64,000 bases of DNA from Chersky-840 sp050011815 (lineage in GTDB: Bacteria > Actinomycetota > Acidimicrobiia > Acidimicrobiales > UBA8190). The notes below the pieces were generated by a model. That model did no database searches. It saw nothing but the letters and a program-made list of their open reading frames with translations, and was not told the origin of the DNA. How positions within the stretch are numbered: position 1 is the first letter of the stretch; the number at the start of each line of letters is the position of its first letter. Position numbers and translations under genes: made by a program. Location: the NCBI GenBank assembly GCA_050011815.1, contig JBEKIJ010000001.1, forward strand, positions 114,653 to 178,652, read 5' to 3'. Of this stretch, positions 41,245-50,328 are shown in pieces.

Positions 41245-42438
41245 GTGACCCCCACCGATGCCGATGTGCGCGCCGCCGCCGCGGCCGTGGAGGACCCCAC
41301 CTTGCGCCGCGGCCTGGGCGAGCTGGGCATGGTGCGCTCGGCCCGGTCGGGACGGCGCCAGGCGTCGGTGGTGGTGGCGTTGCCCGTGGACCGTTGGCCC
41401 GGCGCCGACGAGGTGGTCGATGCGGTGGTCAGGGCCGTGGGGTTGGTGCCCGAAGTAGGCGAGGTCAAGGTCGAGGTCGCCACCATGACGGGTGAGGAGC
41501 GCCAGGAGCTCCACCAGCGGTTGGCGCTCGGAGCGGGTGGAGAGCCCGTCGAACCGGTGACGGCAGGTGGCCACGGGCACGCCCATGCCCAAGGGCCGGG
41601 TGGGCCCCCGGGCCCGCTCGGACACGAAGCGGGACGGCCCAACCGGTTCATGGCCGCCGGGTCGCGCACCCGGGTGGTGGGGATCTCGTCGGGCAAGGGT
41701 GGCGTCGGGAAGTCGTCGGTGACGGTGAACCTGGCAGTGGCACTGGCGGCCCGGGGCCACGATGTCGGACTGCTCGATGCCGACGTGTACGGGTTCTCGG
41801 TGCCGAAGATGCTGGGCGTCACCGGGGGCCCGGTGGCGATCGACGACCTTCTCGTCCCGCCGGTGGTGCATGGGGTGCGGTGCCTGTCGATGGGATTCTT
41901 CGTGCCCGACGAGCAACCCGTGATCTGGCGGGGGCCCATGTTGCACAAGGCCCTCGAGCAGTTCCTCGTCGACTCCTACTGGGGAGAACCCGACTTCCTG
42001 CTCATCGACATGCCTCCGGGGACCGGCGACGTCACCTTGTCGTTGGGCCAGTACCTGCCGCGCACCGAGATCGTGGTCGTCACCACCCCGCAGGCTGCCG
42101 CCCAGCGGGTGGCGCAGCGATCGGCCTACGCGGCGAAGAAGTTGAAGCTGGCGGTCCGTGGTGTGGTCGAAAACATGTCCTGGTTCACCGGCGACGACGG
42201 GACGCGCTACGAGCTCTTCGGAGCCGGCGGCGGCCAGCTGCTCGCCGACGACCTCGAGGTGCCGTTGCTGGGTCAGGTCCCGCTCGTCCCCGACGTCCGG
42301 GTCGGCGGGGACTCGGGAGTGCCGGTGCGGGTGGCGGACCCCGCCGGTGAAGCGGCCCTGGCTTTCGACGCCCTGGCCACCCGCCTCGAGGAGCTCGGCC
42401 CCGCCCGCATCTACCGCCGGGAGCTCACCGTCCGGTGA
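41245..42438 (+). CDS. Mrp/ApbC-type P-loop Fe-S carrier with N-terminal MIP18 domain
   Basis: A 397-residue protein. Residues 1-~92 are a DUF59/MIP18-like domain. A His/Gly-rich linker (GGHGHAHAQGPGGPPGP) leads to the ParA/Mrp ATPase, whose deviant Walker A is SSGKGGVGKSS (148-158), followed by LLDADVYGFSVPKMLG and DFLLIDMPPGTGDVTLSLGQYLP. In most Mrp/ApbC proteins a CxxC motif follows ENMSxF; here that place reads ENMSWFTGDDGTRYELFG with no cysteines, so a bridging cluster cannot be held in the usual way. GTG 41245 has a GAGAGA upstream. It is divergent from the SufR-like gene and overlaps the convergent HD gene by 14 bp. Confidence 0.88.
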   Translation: MTPTDADVRAAAAAVEDPTLRRGLGELGMVRSARSGRRQASVVVALPVDRWPGADEVVDAVVRAVGLVPEVGEVKVEVATMTGEERQELHQRLALGAGGEPVEPVTAGGHGHAHAQGPGGPPGPLGHEAGRPNRFMAAGSRTRVVGISSGKGGVGKSSVTVNLAVALAARGHDVGLLDADVYGFSVPKMLGVTGGPVAIDDLLVPPVVHGVRCLSMGFFVPDEQPVIWRGPMLHKALEQFLVDSYWGEPDFLLIDMPPGTGDVTLSLGQYLPRTEIVVVTTPQAAAQRVAQRSAYAAKKLKLAVRGVVENMSWFTGDDGTRYELFGAGGGQLLADDLEVPLLGQVPLVPDVRVGGDSGVPVRVADPAGEAALAFDALATRLEELGPARIYRRELTVR

Positions 42439-43582
42439 GGTAGTCCACCCCTCGGGGAAGACGGGCGCGATCCCACCCGAGGTCCGAGACGGCGACGGCC
42501 ATGGCGAAACGGTCGGTCATGCCCGCCACGTAGGCGACGGCTTCGAAGACGGCCCGGTCACTGCCCCCGGCGACTCCACCGCCGCTGCGCACGCCGGGGA
42601 TGAGGTTGGGCTGGTCGGTGAAATGGGCCACCAGGGCGCGCAGCACCGCCACCACGGACTCGCCCTGGGTCACCGAGGCGGGGCGGAGATAGATGTGCTC
42701 GTAGTTGCACTGGCGGAAGGCGGCCAAGGCCGCCGCGAGCTCCTCGTCCATTCCCACCGTGCCCGTGCGGAGCGTGGCCAGGACCGTTCCCTCGATGAAC
42801 GTCCGCAGTTGCTTGGAACGGGTCTCGCCGCACCGGCCGAGCACGATCTCGGGCAGGAGCGTCGGGGTCACGATCCCGGCGGAGACGGCGTCCTCCCAGT
42901 CGTGACAGAGGTAGGCGATGCGGTCGGCCCAGCTGACCACCTCACCTTCGGGGGTGGCGGGGGCGGGGCGCGACCACGAATGGTTGCGGATACCGTCGAG
43001 GGTCTCCTCGCACAGGTTCAGATCCGCGAGCGAGACGTCGGCCCCCCACACGGCGTGGTCGAAGCCGTCGGGGAGGAAGATCCCGAGGGCGTCCTCGCTC
43101 ATGTGCCCACCGGGGCCGTGCCCGCAGTCATGCCCGAGGGCGATGGCTTCTGTCAACGCCACGTTCAGGCGGCAGGCCCGAGCCACCGCCGTGGCCACCT
43201 GGGCCACCTCGAGCGCGTGGCTGAGCCTGGTCCTCTGGTGGTCGGCGGGGAAGACGAAGACCTGGGTCTTGCCCGCCAGGCGTCGGAAGGCCGCCGAGTG
43301 CAAGATGCTGTCCCTGTCGCGTTCGAAGCAGGTGCGCCAGGGGTCGGGCTCCTCGGGGACCGCCCGCCGGCCCCCGGCGGTCGCCCTGGTCGCCCCGGGG
43401 GCGAGGACCAGGTCCTCGCCGGCCTCCCTCGCCGGGCGATCCAAGGGCGGGACCTCGCCGTGGGTGCCGAGGGTGGCCGACGAGTCGGCGTGGGCGCGGC
43501 GTTGCCCCTCGTCCCCGTGCCCTGCCATGGTGGCGGCCCAGCGCCGCCCCCGGTCGGTCGGCGCGACGGGGGTCGGTTCCAT
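42425..43582 (-). CDS. dGTPase-like deoxynucleoside triphosphate triphosphohydrolase
   Basis: A 385-residue HD-domain protein. The metal ligands are visible: His122 in RTRLSHALEVAQVA, His151-Asp152 in ALGHDCGHGPGGHMSE, and a later Asp in VSWADRIAYLCHD. The region FERDRDSILHSAAFRRLAGKTQVFVF is the dGTPase-family nucleotide-side signature. The enzyme would hydrolyse dNTPs to deoxynucleoside and triphosphate, controlling dNTP pools. The first ~75 residues are a low-complexity extension; a start further in is possible. The end overlaps the Mrp gene by 14 bp in convergent orientation. Confidence 0.88.
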   Translation of the reverse strand: MEPTPVAPTDRGRRWAATMAGHGDEGQRRAHADSSATLGTHGEVPPLDRPAREAGEDLVLAPGATRATAGGRRAVPEEPDPWRTCFERDRDSILHSAAFRRLAGKTQVFVFPADHQRTRLSHALEVAQVATAVARACRLNVALTEAIALGHDCGHGPGGHMSEDALGIFLPDGFDHAVWGADVSLADLNLCEETLDGIRNHSWSRPAPATPEGEVVSWADRIAYLCHDWEDAVSAGIVTPTLLPEIVLGRCGETRSKQLRTFIEGTVLATLRTGTVGMDEELAAALAAFRQCNYEHIYLRPASVTQGESVVAVLRALVAHFTDQPNLIPGVRSGGGVAGGSDRAVFEAVAYVAGMTDRFAMAVAVSDLGWDRARLPRGVDYLTGR

Positions 43583-43660
43583 GGGCCTTAGTGTGGCTCA
43601 CGGCTGTAGGGTCGTTGGCCGCCCGGCCAGGGCCGGTTCGATCGGAGGAGCGGGACACAG

Positions 43661-43897
43661 GTGGACGTGCGCATCGGGATCGTGCAGAGCGCCAAGGAGC
43701 TCGAGGTCGAATTGGACGAGGACGCGGATCGAGACGCCGTCATCGCGGACATCGAGGCCTCCCTGGGCAAAGAGGCGGGTGTGCTGTGGCTCACCGACCG
43801 CAAAGGTCGGCGGGTGGCGGTTCCGGTGGCCAAGGTCGCCTACATCGAGGTCGGGGCGCCCACCCACGAGCGCCGGGTCGGTTTCGGCGCCCCCTGA
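43661..43897 (+). CDS. DUF3107 small protein
   Basis: A 78-residue protein matching DUF3107, a family of short actinobacterial proteins: MDVRIGIVQSAKELEVELDEDADRDAVIADIEASL, then a beta-rich second half with VAVPVAKVAYIEVG. Its function is unknown. In mycobacteria a homologue occurs as TB9.4. GTG 43661 follows GGAGGAG at about 11 nt. It lies 24 nt upstream of the two ArsA-like ATPase genes, suggesting cotranscription. Confidence 0.85.
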   Translation: MDVRIGIVQSAKELEVELDEDADRDAVIADIEASLGKEAGVLWLTDRKGRRVAVPVAKVAYIEVGAPTHERRVGFGAP

Positions 43898-43921
43898 CCG
43901 GACTCGGCGGCAGTTCCCCCC

Positions 43922-44890
43922 GTGAGCACCGCCGAGCGTCAGATGGTGGGACTGCTCGACCGCCGCCTCCTGTTCGTCACCGGCAAGGGCGGGGTGGGCA
44001 AGACCACGGTGGCCGCCGGGCTGGCCCTGTATGCCGCCGAGCACGGCCGGCGCACCCTGGTGTGCGAGATGGACGCCAAAGGTGACGTGGCCGCCTATTT
44101 CGAGACCGGGCCCACCAGCTTCGCGGCCCGCGAGGTGTTCCCGTCGCTGTGGGCGATGTCGATGGACACCGAGGCGTCGCTGCGGGAATACCTGCGGCTC
44201 AATCTGAGGATCCCCATCGTGGGCCGGATCGGGCCCCTGGCCAAGATGTTCGACTTCGTGGCCACCGCCGCCCCGGGCGTGCGGGAGATCCTCACGGTGG
44301 GAAAATTCTGTTACGAGGTGCGGGAGAAGCACTACGACCTCGTGGTGGTCGACGCCTCTGCCACCGGCCACATCGTCGGGCAGCTGGCCGCGCCCCAGGC
44401 CATCAACGACCTCGTGAAGGTCGGGCTGATCCGGTCGCAGACGGACTGGATCCTCGACATCCTGTCGGACGCCGCCACGACGGGCCTCGTCATCGTCACC
44501 ACCCCCGAGGAGATGCCCGTCAACGAGACCATCGAGCTGGCGGGCCGGGTCGCAGCCGAGACCTCGGTCGAGCTCGCGGCGGTGATCGTGAACCGGGTGC
44601 TGCCCGAGTTGTTCGGGCGCAGCGAGGAGACGGTCTTCAACGAGCTGTGCCGGCCCGGGGTCTCCGCTGAGCTCAAGAAGCTCGTCCAGGGCGACCCCAC
44701 CCCCGTCCTCGACGCGGCGCGCCTGGCGGTCACTCTGCGTCGGACCCGGGCGGAGCACCTCGAGCGCCTGCGGGAAGGAATCGATCCGGTGGTGCCGATG
44801 ATGTACCTGCCCTTCCTCTTCACCCGGCTGCACGGATTGCGCACGCTGCGCCAGGTCGCCCTCTCGCTGGGCGAGGAGCTGGCTTCTTGA
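43922..44890 (+). CDS. ArsA/GET3-like ATPase, first of a pair
   Basis: A 322-residue soluble P-loop ATPase. The deviant Walker A is GKGGVGKTT (21-29), with signature Lys22, and DLVVVDASATGHIVGQL is the switch region. It resembles Rv3679 of M. tuberculosis, the first of a paired ArsA-like system. There is no arsenite-binding Cys set, so arsenic export is unlikely. The adjacent second ATPase overlaps by the TGATG at 44888-44892. A role in membrane-protein targeting or envelope integrity is inferred from mycobacterial counterparts. Confidence 0.85.
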   Translation: MSTAERQMVGLLDRRLLFVTGKGGVGKTTVAAGLALYAAEHGRRTLVCEMDAKGDVAAYFETGPTSFAAREVFPSLWAMSMDTEASLREYLRLNLRIPIVGRIGPLAKMFDFVATAAPGVREILTVGKFCYEVREKHYDLVVVDASATGHIVGQLAAPQAINDLVKVGLIRSQTDWILDILSDAATTGLVIVTTPEEMPVNETIELAGRVAAETSVELAAVIVNRVLPELFGRSEETVFNELCRPGVSAELKKLVQGDPTPVLDAARLAVTLRRTRAEHLERLREGIDPVVPMMYLPFLFTRLHGLRTLRQVALSLGEELAS

Positions 44891-46080
44891 TGGCCAGGCG
44901 CACCACACCGCCACCCGAGACACGCCGGGCCTCACTCGACGGGCTGTTGGCGTCGAAGGAGATCGTCGTGGCCTGTGGGCCCGGAGGGGTCGGCAAGACG
45001 ACGACCGCCGCCGCCGCGGCCGCCATGGCGGCATCGCGTCTGGGTGGCAAGGTGCTCGTGCTCACCGTGGACCCCGCCCGCCGGCTGGCCGACGCCCTGG
45101 GCCTCGAGGGGATCGGGAACACCGAGCGGCGCGTGCCCGACGAGACCTTTCTGGCGGCCGGCGTGAAGCCCATGGGGGAGCTGTGGGCGGCCATGCTCGA
45201 CACCAAGGAGTCCTGGGACTCGCTCATCCGGCTCCATGCCCCCGATGCCCGGACCCGCGACGAGATCCTGTCGAACCCCCTGTACCGCAACATCTCGGCG
45301 CGCTTCGTCCAGAGTCACGACTACATCGCCATGGAGCGACTCTTCGAGATCCACGCCGAGGGCACCTACGACCTCATCGTGGTGGACACGCCCCCGACCC
45401 GCAACGCCCTCGACTTCCTCGACGCCCCCGAGCGCATGGCGGAGTTCTTCTCCAGCCGGTTGCTGCGCTGGCTCATCGTCCCCTACCGGTCGAGGCTGGT
45501 GAACTTCGCCTCCAAGCCCTTCTACCAGGTCGCCGACAGGATCCTCGGAACCCAATTCCTCGGGGATGTCGCCGAGTTCTTCATCCTCTTCCAGTCCATG
45601 TACGACGGGTTCGTCGAGCGGGCGCGGGCCGTGCACCGTCTCATGGCGGACCGGCGCACCTCGTTCATCGTGGTGTCGACGCTCGAAGCCGTGCCCCTGC
45701 GCGAGGCGGAGTTCTTCGCGCAATCCCTCAAGGACCGCCGCCTGCATCTCGGGGCGATCGTCCTCAACAAGGTGCTCCCCGCCTACCTGCGCGACCCCCA
45801 GGGCGCGGCCGTGGCCGAGAAATTGCGGGACCGGGCCGACGAGCTGGCCGAGGCGTTGGGCCCCAAGGTGCGGTCGGGGGATGTCAGCCAGATCCGACGG
45901 GTGCTGGCCGAGGTCGGCCGCAGCTACATCGACTACCGGGTCGTGGCGCAGCGCGAGGCCGAACAACAAGGGGAACTGGCCACCGTCCCCGAGGCGCTCG
46001 TGAGCGTGCCCTACTTCGAGACCGACGTCTATGACCTCGCCGGGCTGCTGCGCCTGGGCGAGCAGCTGTGGGGTTCGTGA
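44890..46080 (+). CDS. ArsA/GET3-like ATPase, second of a pair
   Basis: A 396-residue partner of the preceding ATPase. Its P-loop reads CGPGGVGKTTT (29-39): the signature Lys of deviant Walker A is replaced by Pro, so the pair probably forms a heterodimer with one canonical and one altered site. Other motifs are LTVDPARRLADALGL (switch I-like) and DLIVVDTPPTRNALDFLDAP (switch II). A hydrophobic stretch (DVAEFFILFQSMYDGFVERA) could bind a client helix, as in GET3. It resembles Rv3680. The start ATG 44890 overlaps the upstream stop; TTG 44887 is also possible. Confidence 0.85.
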   Translation: MARRTTPPPETRRASLDGLLASKEIVVACGPGGVGKTTTAAAAAAMAASRLGGKVLVLTVDPARRLADALGLEGIGNTERRVPDETFLAAGVKPMGELWAAMLDTKESWDSLIRLHAPDARTRDEILSNPLYRNISARFVQSHDYIAMERLFEIHAEGTYDLIVVDTPPTRNALDFLDAPERMAEFFSSRLLRWLIVPYRSRLVNFASKPFYQVADRILGTQFLGDVAEFFILFQSMYDGFVERARAVHRLMADRRTSFIVVSTLEAVPLREAEFFAQSLKDRRLHLGAIVLNKVLPAYLRDPQGAAVAEKLRDRADELAEALGPKVRSGDVSQIRRVLAEVGRSYIDYRVVAQREAEQQGELATVPEALVSVPYFETDVYDLAGLLRLGEQLWGS

Positions 46081-46096
46081 GAAGGACGGGCCGGGC

Positions 46097-47353
46097 CTAC
46101 TGGGTGGGGTAGCTCCCGCCGCCGCCTTCGGCGTGCTGCTTGGCGATGTACATGGCGGTGTCGGCCCGGCCGAGCAGGGTGGCGGCGGTGTCACCGGGGC
46201 CGGGATGGGCGAGACCCACGCTGGCGGTCAGATGGAAGGTGCCCTCAGGGAGCTCGATGGGCCGTTGGATCCCCTCGGCCAAGCGGGCGCCGAGGGCCCG
46301 GAGCTCCTCGGGGTCACGGATGGCGGCGACCACCACGAACTCGTCCCCGCCGTAGCGGGCCACGATGTCACCCTTGCGCACCGAAGACTCGAGACGCGAC
46401 GCCACCCGGCGCAGGATCTCGTCGCCGGTGGCCCGGCCGTGCTGATCGTTGATGGGCCGGAACCCGTTGAGGTCGATGAACACCACGGCGGTCGTGGGGT
46501 TGCCGAGACACCGTTCGACGTGGGCGCGCAGCGTCACCCGGTTGGCCAGCCCGGTCAGGGGGTCGAACGTGGTGAGCTCGTCGAGGGCGTCCCGGGTGGC
46601 GCGCAGCTGGGTGATGTCGTGGCCCGAGACCACGAGGCCCTTCACCGTGGGGTCGTCGAGGAGGTTCACGATGCTCAACTCGAAGGGGACCGACTCGTTC
46701 CCCCCGCGTCGCATCAGTTCGACCTCGACGACGGTGGGGGACCGGCTGTAGGAGGGGACGTCGATGGAGCGCGACAGCGCCGCGGCCAGGCTGCCCCGAT
46801 CGTGCGAGGCCGCGAACTCCACGATCGGCCTGCCTTCGACGAGCTCCTGGTCGTGGCCGAGCAACCTCGTGATGGCGGCGGAGACCGACTGGATGCGGCC
46901 CGCCCCGTCCAACAACATGATGATGCTGGTGGCGTTGTGCACGATGGCCCGGAACTTCCCGACCTCGTCGGAGGCGATCTCCCACCGCCGCCGTTCGGTC
47001 AGGTCGCGCATGCACAGCACGAGGCCGTTGACCGCGGGCCGGTCGAGGAGATTGGCCCCGATGACCTCGACGAGCTTCCACCCGCCCGGAGCGCGCACCC
47101 TCAGCTCGATCGGTGTTCCCACCGTCTTGCCTTGGATGCTCATCAATGCCACCGCGGCGACCTCCTGGTCGTCGGGGTGGAGGAAGTCGAGCCCGTCAGC
47201 GCCGGCCAGGCGCGCGCTGTCGACCCCGAACAGCCGTTCCGCGGCGTCGTTCGCCCAGATCAGCCGGGCGGAGGCGTCGACCACGACAACGGCGTCGGGA
47301 AGCCAGACAGCCACGTCGAGCAGGCCTCGGGATTCCATCACCAAGGACTCCAT
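46097..47353 (-). CDS. PAS-PAS-GGDEF diguanylate cyclase
   Basis: A 418-residue cytosolic signalling enzyme. Two PAS domains (about 12-120 and 130-250) precede a GGDEF domain (about 262-415). The active site is intact (RYGGDEFVVV, GGDEF at 335-339), and the RxxD inhibitory site RKGD (326-329) sits five residues before it, so product feedback by c-di-GMP is expected. No EAL or HD-GYP domain accompanies it in the window. PAS1 reads WLPDAVVVVDASARLIWANDAAERLFG. No transmembrane segment is present. It converges on the second ArsA-like gene. Confidence 0.9.
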   Translation of the reverse strand: MESLVMESRGLLDVAVWLPDAVVVVDASARLIWANDAAERLFGVDSARLAGADGLDFLHPDDQEVAAVALMSIQGKTVGTPIELRVRAPGGWKLVEVIGANLLDRPAVNGLVLCMRDLTERRRWEIASDEVGKFRAIVHNATSIIMLLDGAGRIQSVSAAITRLLGHDQELVEGRPIVEFAASHDRGSLAAALSRSIDVPSYSRSPTVVEVELMRRGGNESVPFELSIVNLLDDPTVKGLVVSGHDITQLRATRDALDELTTFDPLTGLANRVTLRAHVERCLGNPTTAVVFIDLNGFRPINDQHGRATGDEILRRVASRLESSVRKGDIVARYGGDEFVVVAAIRDPEELRALGARLAEGIQRPIELPEGTFHLTASVGLAHPGPGDTAATLLGRADTAMYIAKQHAEGGGGSYPTQ

Positions 47354-47825
47354 CGGCTGTGGCAGCCCCCTGCCTTAGCCCCGGTCTCAACCGCCGGCCC
47401 GCTGGGGGTCTCGGCCTTCTCCCGGCCTTGCGCCCCGGGGGGTCGCCCAGGCACGACCGGGGGCCACCGTCGGTCCGGGAGCGGCCCGGCACCGGGGGGA
47501 GGGGTTACGCCCCGGGGCGGCCCAGGGGGGCGAGGGCCCGAGATCGGCCGCCCCGTCCGCGGGAAGGGAATCGGAGGCCGCGGCGTCTCAGGGCGGGCGA
47601 CATCTCCGCCGGGGCGTCGGCTCGGGGTGTCGGCTCGGGGTGTGTCGAGGGACCTCACCCGTCGCCCCATGACTCTCCCGGGTGCACTCTCCTCGGCACG
47701 ATCGCGAGTCGGGTTGAGTCCTTCGAAGACAGATGACGAACTGTTGTCATGGGGCTTGGTGTGTCAGAAGTTCGTGTCGCCGGTGACGACGATTCGGCGC
47801 GTGACGGGACGGCATCGCGGCGCTG
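47354..47825. other. 472-bp intergenic region
   Basis: I find no gene here. The left half is extreme GC with short G-runs and a near-tandem GTCGGCTCGGGGT repeat at about 47616-47643. The right half (47690-47825) is less GC-rich and probably holds the promoter of the following gene. No convincing hairpin or RNA gene was seen. Confidence 0.5.
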
Positions 47826-48680
47826 GTGCAACCTTGGTCGGGCATTGTGATGTCCTGGATGAAGAACACCTCTCGAGATGCCGACATCACGTGCATGACG
47901 ACTCGACCGCCGAAGCGGGCCGACGGTGCCCGACGTGAAGCGGACACGGCGTTGAGCTTGAGAACGTGTGGCTTTGCCTTCACCACCACGGGTCGACCGT
48001 GTGGAAACCACGTGGCCGAGGGCGTCCCGTGGTGCCGGGCGGGTCATCCCTGCACGGCCACCGAGGGGTTACGGGAATTGGTCATCGTCACACCCGATCG
48101 GTCGGACTCGCCGCCGCCACGCACGGCGACGCAGGGTTCCAGTCCGCGGCGCAGCGCCACCCGGACACGGCGCGCCACCGAGCTCATGCGTCTGGCGATG
48201 GCCAGCGAGGACGCCGACGAGATCGGACTGCGTGCCGAGAGCGTGCTCGCCGATGCCGCCACCGCCATGGCACTGCTCGGAGGGCCCGAAGCGTCGCCCG
48301 CCGCTCGTGCCGCCGTCGTCCAGCGGTTCGGGCGGGTCGGCGCCCTGCTCGTCCTCGGGTACGAGGACCGGGGGCGAACCCATGTCCTGGTCCCGTTCCC
48401 TGTCGACGGACACGTGGAGCGACCCGAGGGCGCGGACCCGCACATCGAGAGCCTGGTCCAGGACTTCGCCGACCTCGACGCCCGGGGGTTGTACCGGCTC
48501 CTGTGCGAGATCGACGAGGACGAGGGGTTCGCCGGGGACATCCAAGGGATCGATGCGCATCGGTGGCTGCATGCCACCTACGCAGTAGCGGCGCGCGACG
48601 GCACGCCGGCTGCCCATCGGGACTACATGTCCGCGCTCGATTGCGTCATGCGCCTCGTCAGGCCCCTCGTCGCCTCGTAA
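47826..48680 (+). CDS. Hypothetical protein with N-terminal Cys/His cluster
   Basis: Up to 284 residues, not recognised. Near residues 48-77 it has CGFAFTTTGRPCGNHVAEGVPWCRAGHPC: the pattern C-x10-C-x3-H...C-x3-H could bind one zinc, in the style of short treble-clef fingers reading RPCxNxV. The rest is predicted alpha/beta with an acidic C-terminal half (ELMRLAMASEDADEIGLRAESVLADAATAMALL; DPHIESLVQDFADLDARGLYRLLCEIDEDEGF). It has no signal peptide. The start is unclear: GTG 47826, ATG 47850, 47859 or 47895; none has a good Shine-Dalgarno, and 47895 gives the cleanest N-terminus. No neighbour suggests a function. Confidence 0.6.
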   Translation: MQPWSGIVMSWMKNTSRDADITCMTTRPPKRADGARREADTALSLRTCGFAFTTTGRPCGNHVAEGVPWCRAGHPCTATEGLRELVIVTPDRSDSPPPRTATQGSSPRRSATRTRRATELMRLAMASEDADEIGLRAESVLADAATAMALLGGPEASPAARAAVVQRFGRVGALLVLGYEDRGRTHVLVPFPVDGHVERPEGADPHIESLVQDFADLDARGLYRLLCEIDEDEGFAGDIQGIDAHRWLHATYAVAARDGTPAAHRDYMSALDCVMRLVRPLVAS

Positions 48681-48748
48681 GGGGCCAGCCGCGAGCCGGT
48701 CCGTGGGGCCGGCCCCGGCGCCTACGATGCCGGTCGGAGGAGGGTTCG

Positions 48749-49414
48749 ATGACCGACATCACAGATCCCGTGCTCGAGGCCTACGCGACCGCCCACACCA
48801 GCCCCCCCGGCGACCACCTGCTGGCCCTGGCCGAGGAGACCCGCGCCACCCTCAGCGCGCCGCAGATGATGGTGGGAGCGCTCGAGGGGCGTTACCTCGA
48901 GATGCTCGTGTACGCGTTGCGTCCCCTGTGGGTCCTCGAGATCGGGACCTTCAGCGGCTACTCGTCGATCTCGATGGCCGCCGGCCTCCCTCCCCAGGGC
49001 CGCATCACCACCTGTGAGCTGAGCCCGGAGCACGCCGCCGTCGCTCGGGCCCACATCGCCGCCAGCCCCTACCCGGACCGGATCGAGGTCATCGAGGGCC
49101 CGGCCCTCGACACCGTGGCGAAGCTCGAGGGGCCCTTCGACTTCGTGTTCATCGATGCCGACAAGACCAACTACCTGGCCTATTTCGAGGCCGTCCTGCC
49201 CAAGCTCGCACCCGGGGGGCTCATCGCCGCCGACAACACGCTGTGGAGCGGGAGGGTGGTCGACGACGCGGACCAGTCCGACGACACCCAGGCCATCCGC
49301 GCCTTCAACGACGCCGTGGTGGCCGACCCCCGGGTGGTGTGCGTCCAGACCACGGTGCGAGACGGCGTCACGCTCATCCGGGCATCGGACCCCATCGCCC
49401 CGGGCCGGGTCTGA
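48749..49414 (+). CDS. Class I SAM-dependent O-methyltransferase (CCoAOMT-like)
   Basis: A 221-residue cation-dependent O-methyltransferase. The SAM motif is VLEIGTFSGYSSISMA (about 71-86), with TCELSPEHAAVAR as motif II. FDFVFIDADKTNYLAYFEAVLPKLAPGGLIAADNTLWSGRV contains the metal ligands Asp, Asp-Asn of the caffeoyl-CoA/catechol OMT group. GGAGGAGG sits 7 nt before ATG 48749. Its natural acceptor is not apparent. It is followed after 26 nt by a PHP phosphatase. Confidence 0.88.
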   Translation: MTDITDPVLEAYATAHTSPPGDHLLALAEETRATLSAPQMMVGALEGRYLEMLVYALRPLWVLEIGTFSGYSSISMAAGLPPQGRITTCELSPEHAAVARAHIAASPYPDRIEVIEGPALDTVAKLEGPFDFVFIDADKTNYLAYFEAVLPKLAPGGLIAADNTLWSGRVVDDADQSDDTQAIRAFNDAVVADPRVVCVQTTVRDGVTLIRASDPIAPGRV

Positions 49415-49440
49415 GCAAGTCGACAGACCGGGGACGCTCG

Positions 49441-50328
49441 ATGCTCGACTACCACCTGCACCTCTGGCCCCACGGACAGCGGGACGCGGCCCCCACGGTC
49501 GAGCAGGTGGCCGACTACTGCGACCGTGCCCGTGGCGCCGGTGTCCATGAGATCGCGCTGACCGAGCACCTCTTCCGGTTCCGTCAGGCCGACGCCATGC
49601 TGCGGGATTTCTGGGACGACGAGCCCGACGCCGCCCTCCGGGCCTCGATGACGAATTACTGGGATGCCCATGCGCATGCCGACCTCGACGCCTATGTGGA
49701 GTGCGTGCTGGCCGCCAAGGACGCCGGGCTCCCCGTCGTGCTCGGGCTCGAGGTGGACTACTACCGGGGACGGATGGACGACGTGGTCGCACTGCTGGCC
49801 GGGTATCCCTTCGACGTCCTGTTGGGTTCGGTGCACTGGATCGGGGCGTGGCGCTTCGACGACGTGGACGACGCCCTCTCCATGGCGCAGTGGTCGACGC
49901 GCGACGTCGACAGGGCCTGGGGTGAGTACGTCGGGGCCATCGAGGAATTGGCCGCCACCGCCGCCTGCGACGTGCTGGCCCACCCCGACCTGGTGAAGGC
50001 GGCCGGTCACCGGCCCGGGGCCCCCGAGGAGTGCTGGGACCGACTGGTCGAAGCCGCGGTGCGCTCGGGCATGGCGGCCGAGCTCTCGTCGGCGGGATGG
50101 CGCAAGCCGGCCGGCGAGGCCTATCCCGCGCCGGCGTTGCTGTCACGTTTCGCGGCGCGTGGCGTCCCGCTCACGACGGCGTCGGATGCGCATCGGCTCG
50201 CCGACGTCGCCCACCGGAGCGCGGATCTCGCCCGGATGCTCGACGCCCTGGACGTGACCACGCTGCGGGCCTTCCGGGCCCGTCGGGGGCGGGACGTCCC
50301 CCTGGTTGCCACGGTGCCGGGCCCGTGA
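49441..50328 (+). CDS. PHP-domain phosphoesterase (histidinol-phosphatase-like)
   Basis: A 295-residue metal-dependent phosphoesterase. PHP motif 1 is LDYHLHLWPHG (the H-x-H ligands), motif 2 EIALTEHLFRF, motif 3 GLEVDYY, then SVHWIG, DVLAHPDLVK and TTASDAHRLADV supply the remaining His/Asp ligands of the trinuclear site. It resembles histidinol phosphatases of the HisK type, but no his genes are near, so a different phosphate ester is possible. The stop overlaps pdtaS (GTGA), so the two are translationally coupled. Confidence 0.82.
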   Translation: MLDYHLHLWPHGQRDAAPTVEQVADYCDRARGAGVHEIALTEHLFRFRQADAMLRDFWDDEPDAALRASMTNYWDAHAHADLDAYVECVLAAKDAGLPVVLGLEVDYYRGRMDDVVALLAGYPFDVLLGSVHWIGAWRFDDVDDALSMAQWSTRDVDRAWGEYVGAIEELAATAACDVLAHPDLVKAAGHRPGAPEECWDRLVEAAVRSGMAAELSSAGWRKPAGEAYPAPALLSRFAARGVPLTTASDAHRLADVAHRSADLARMLDALDVTTLRAFRARRGRDVPLVATVPGP

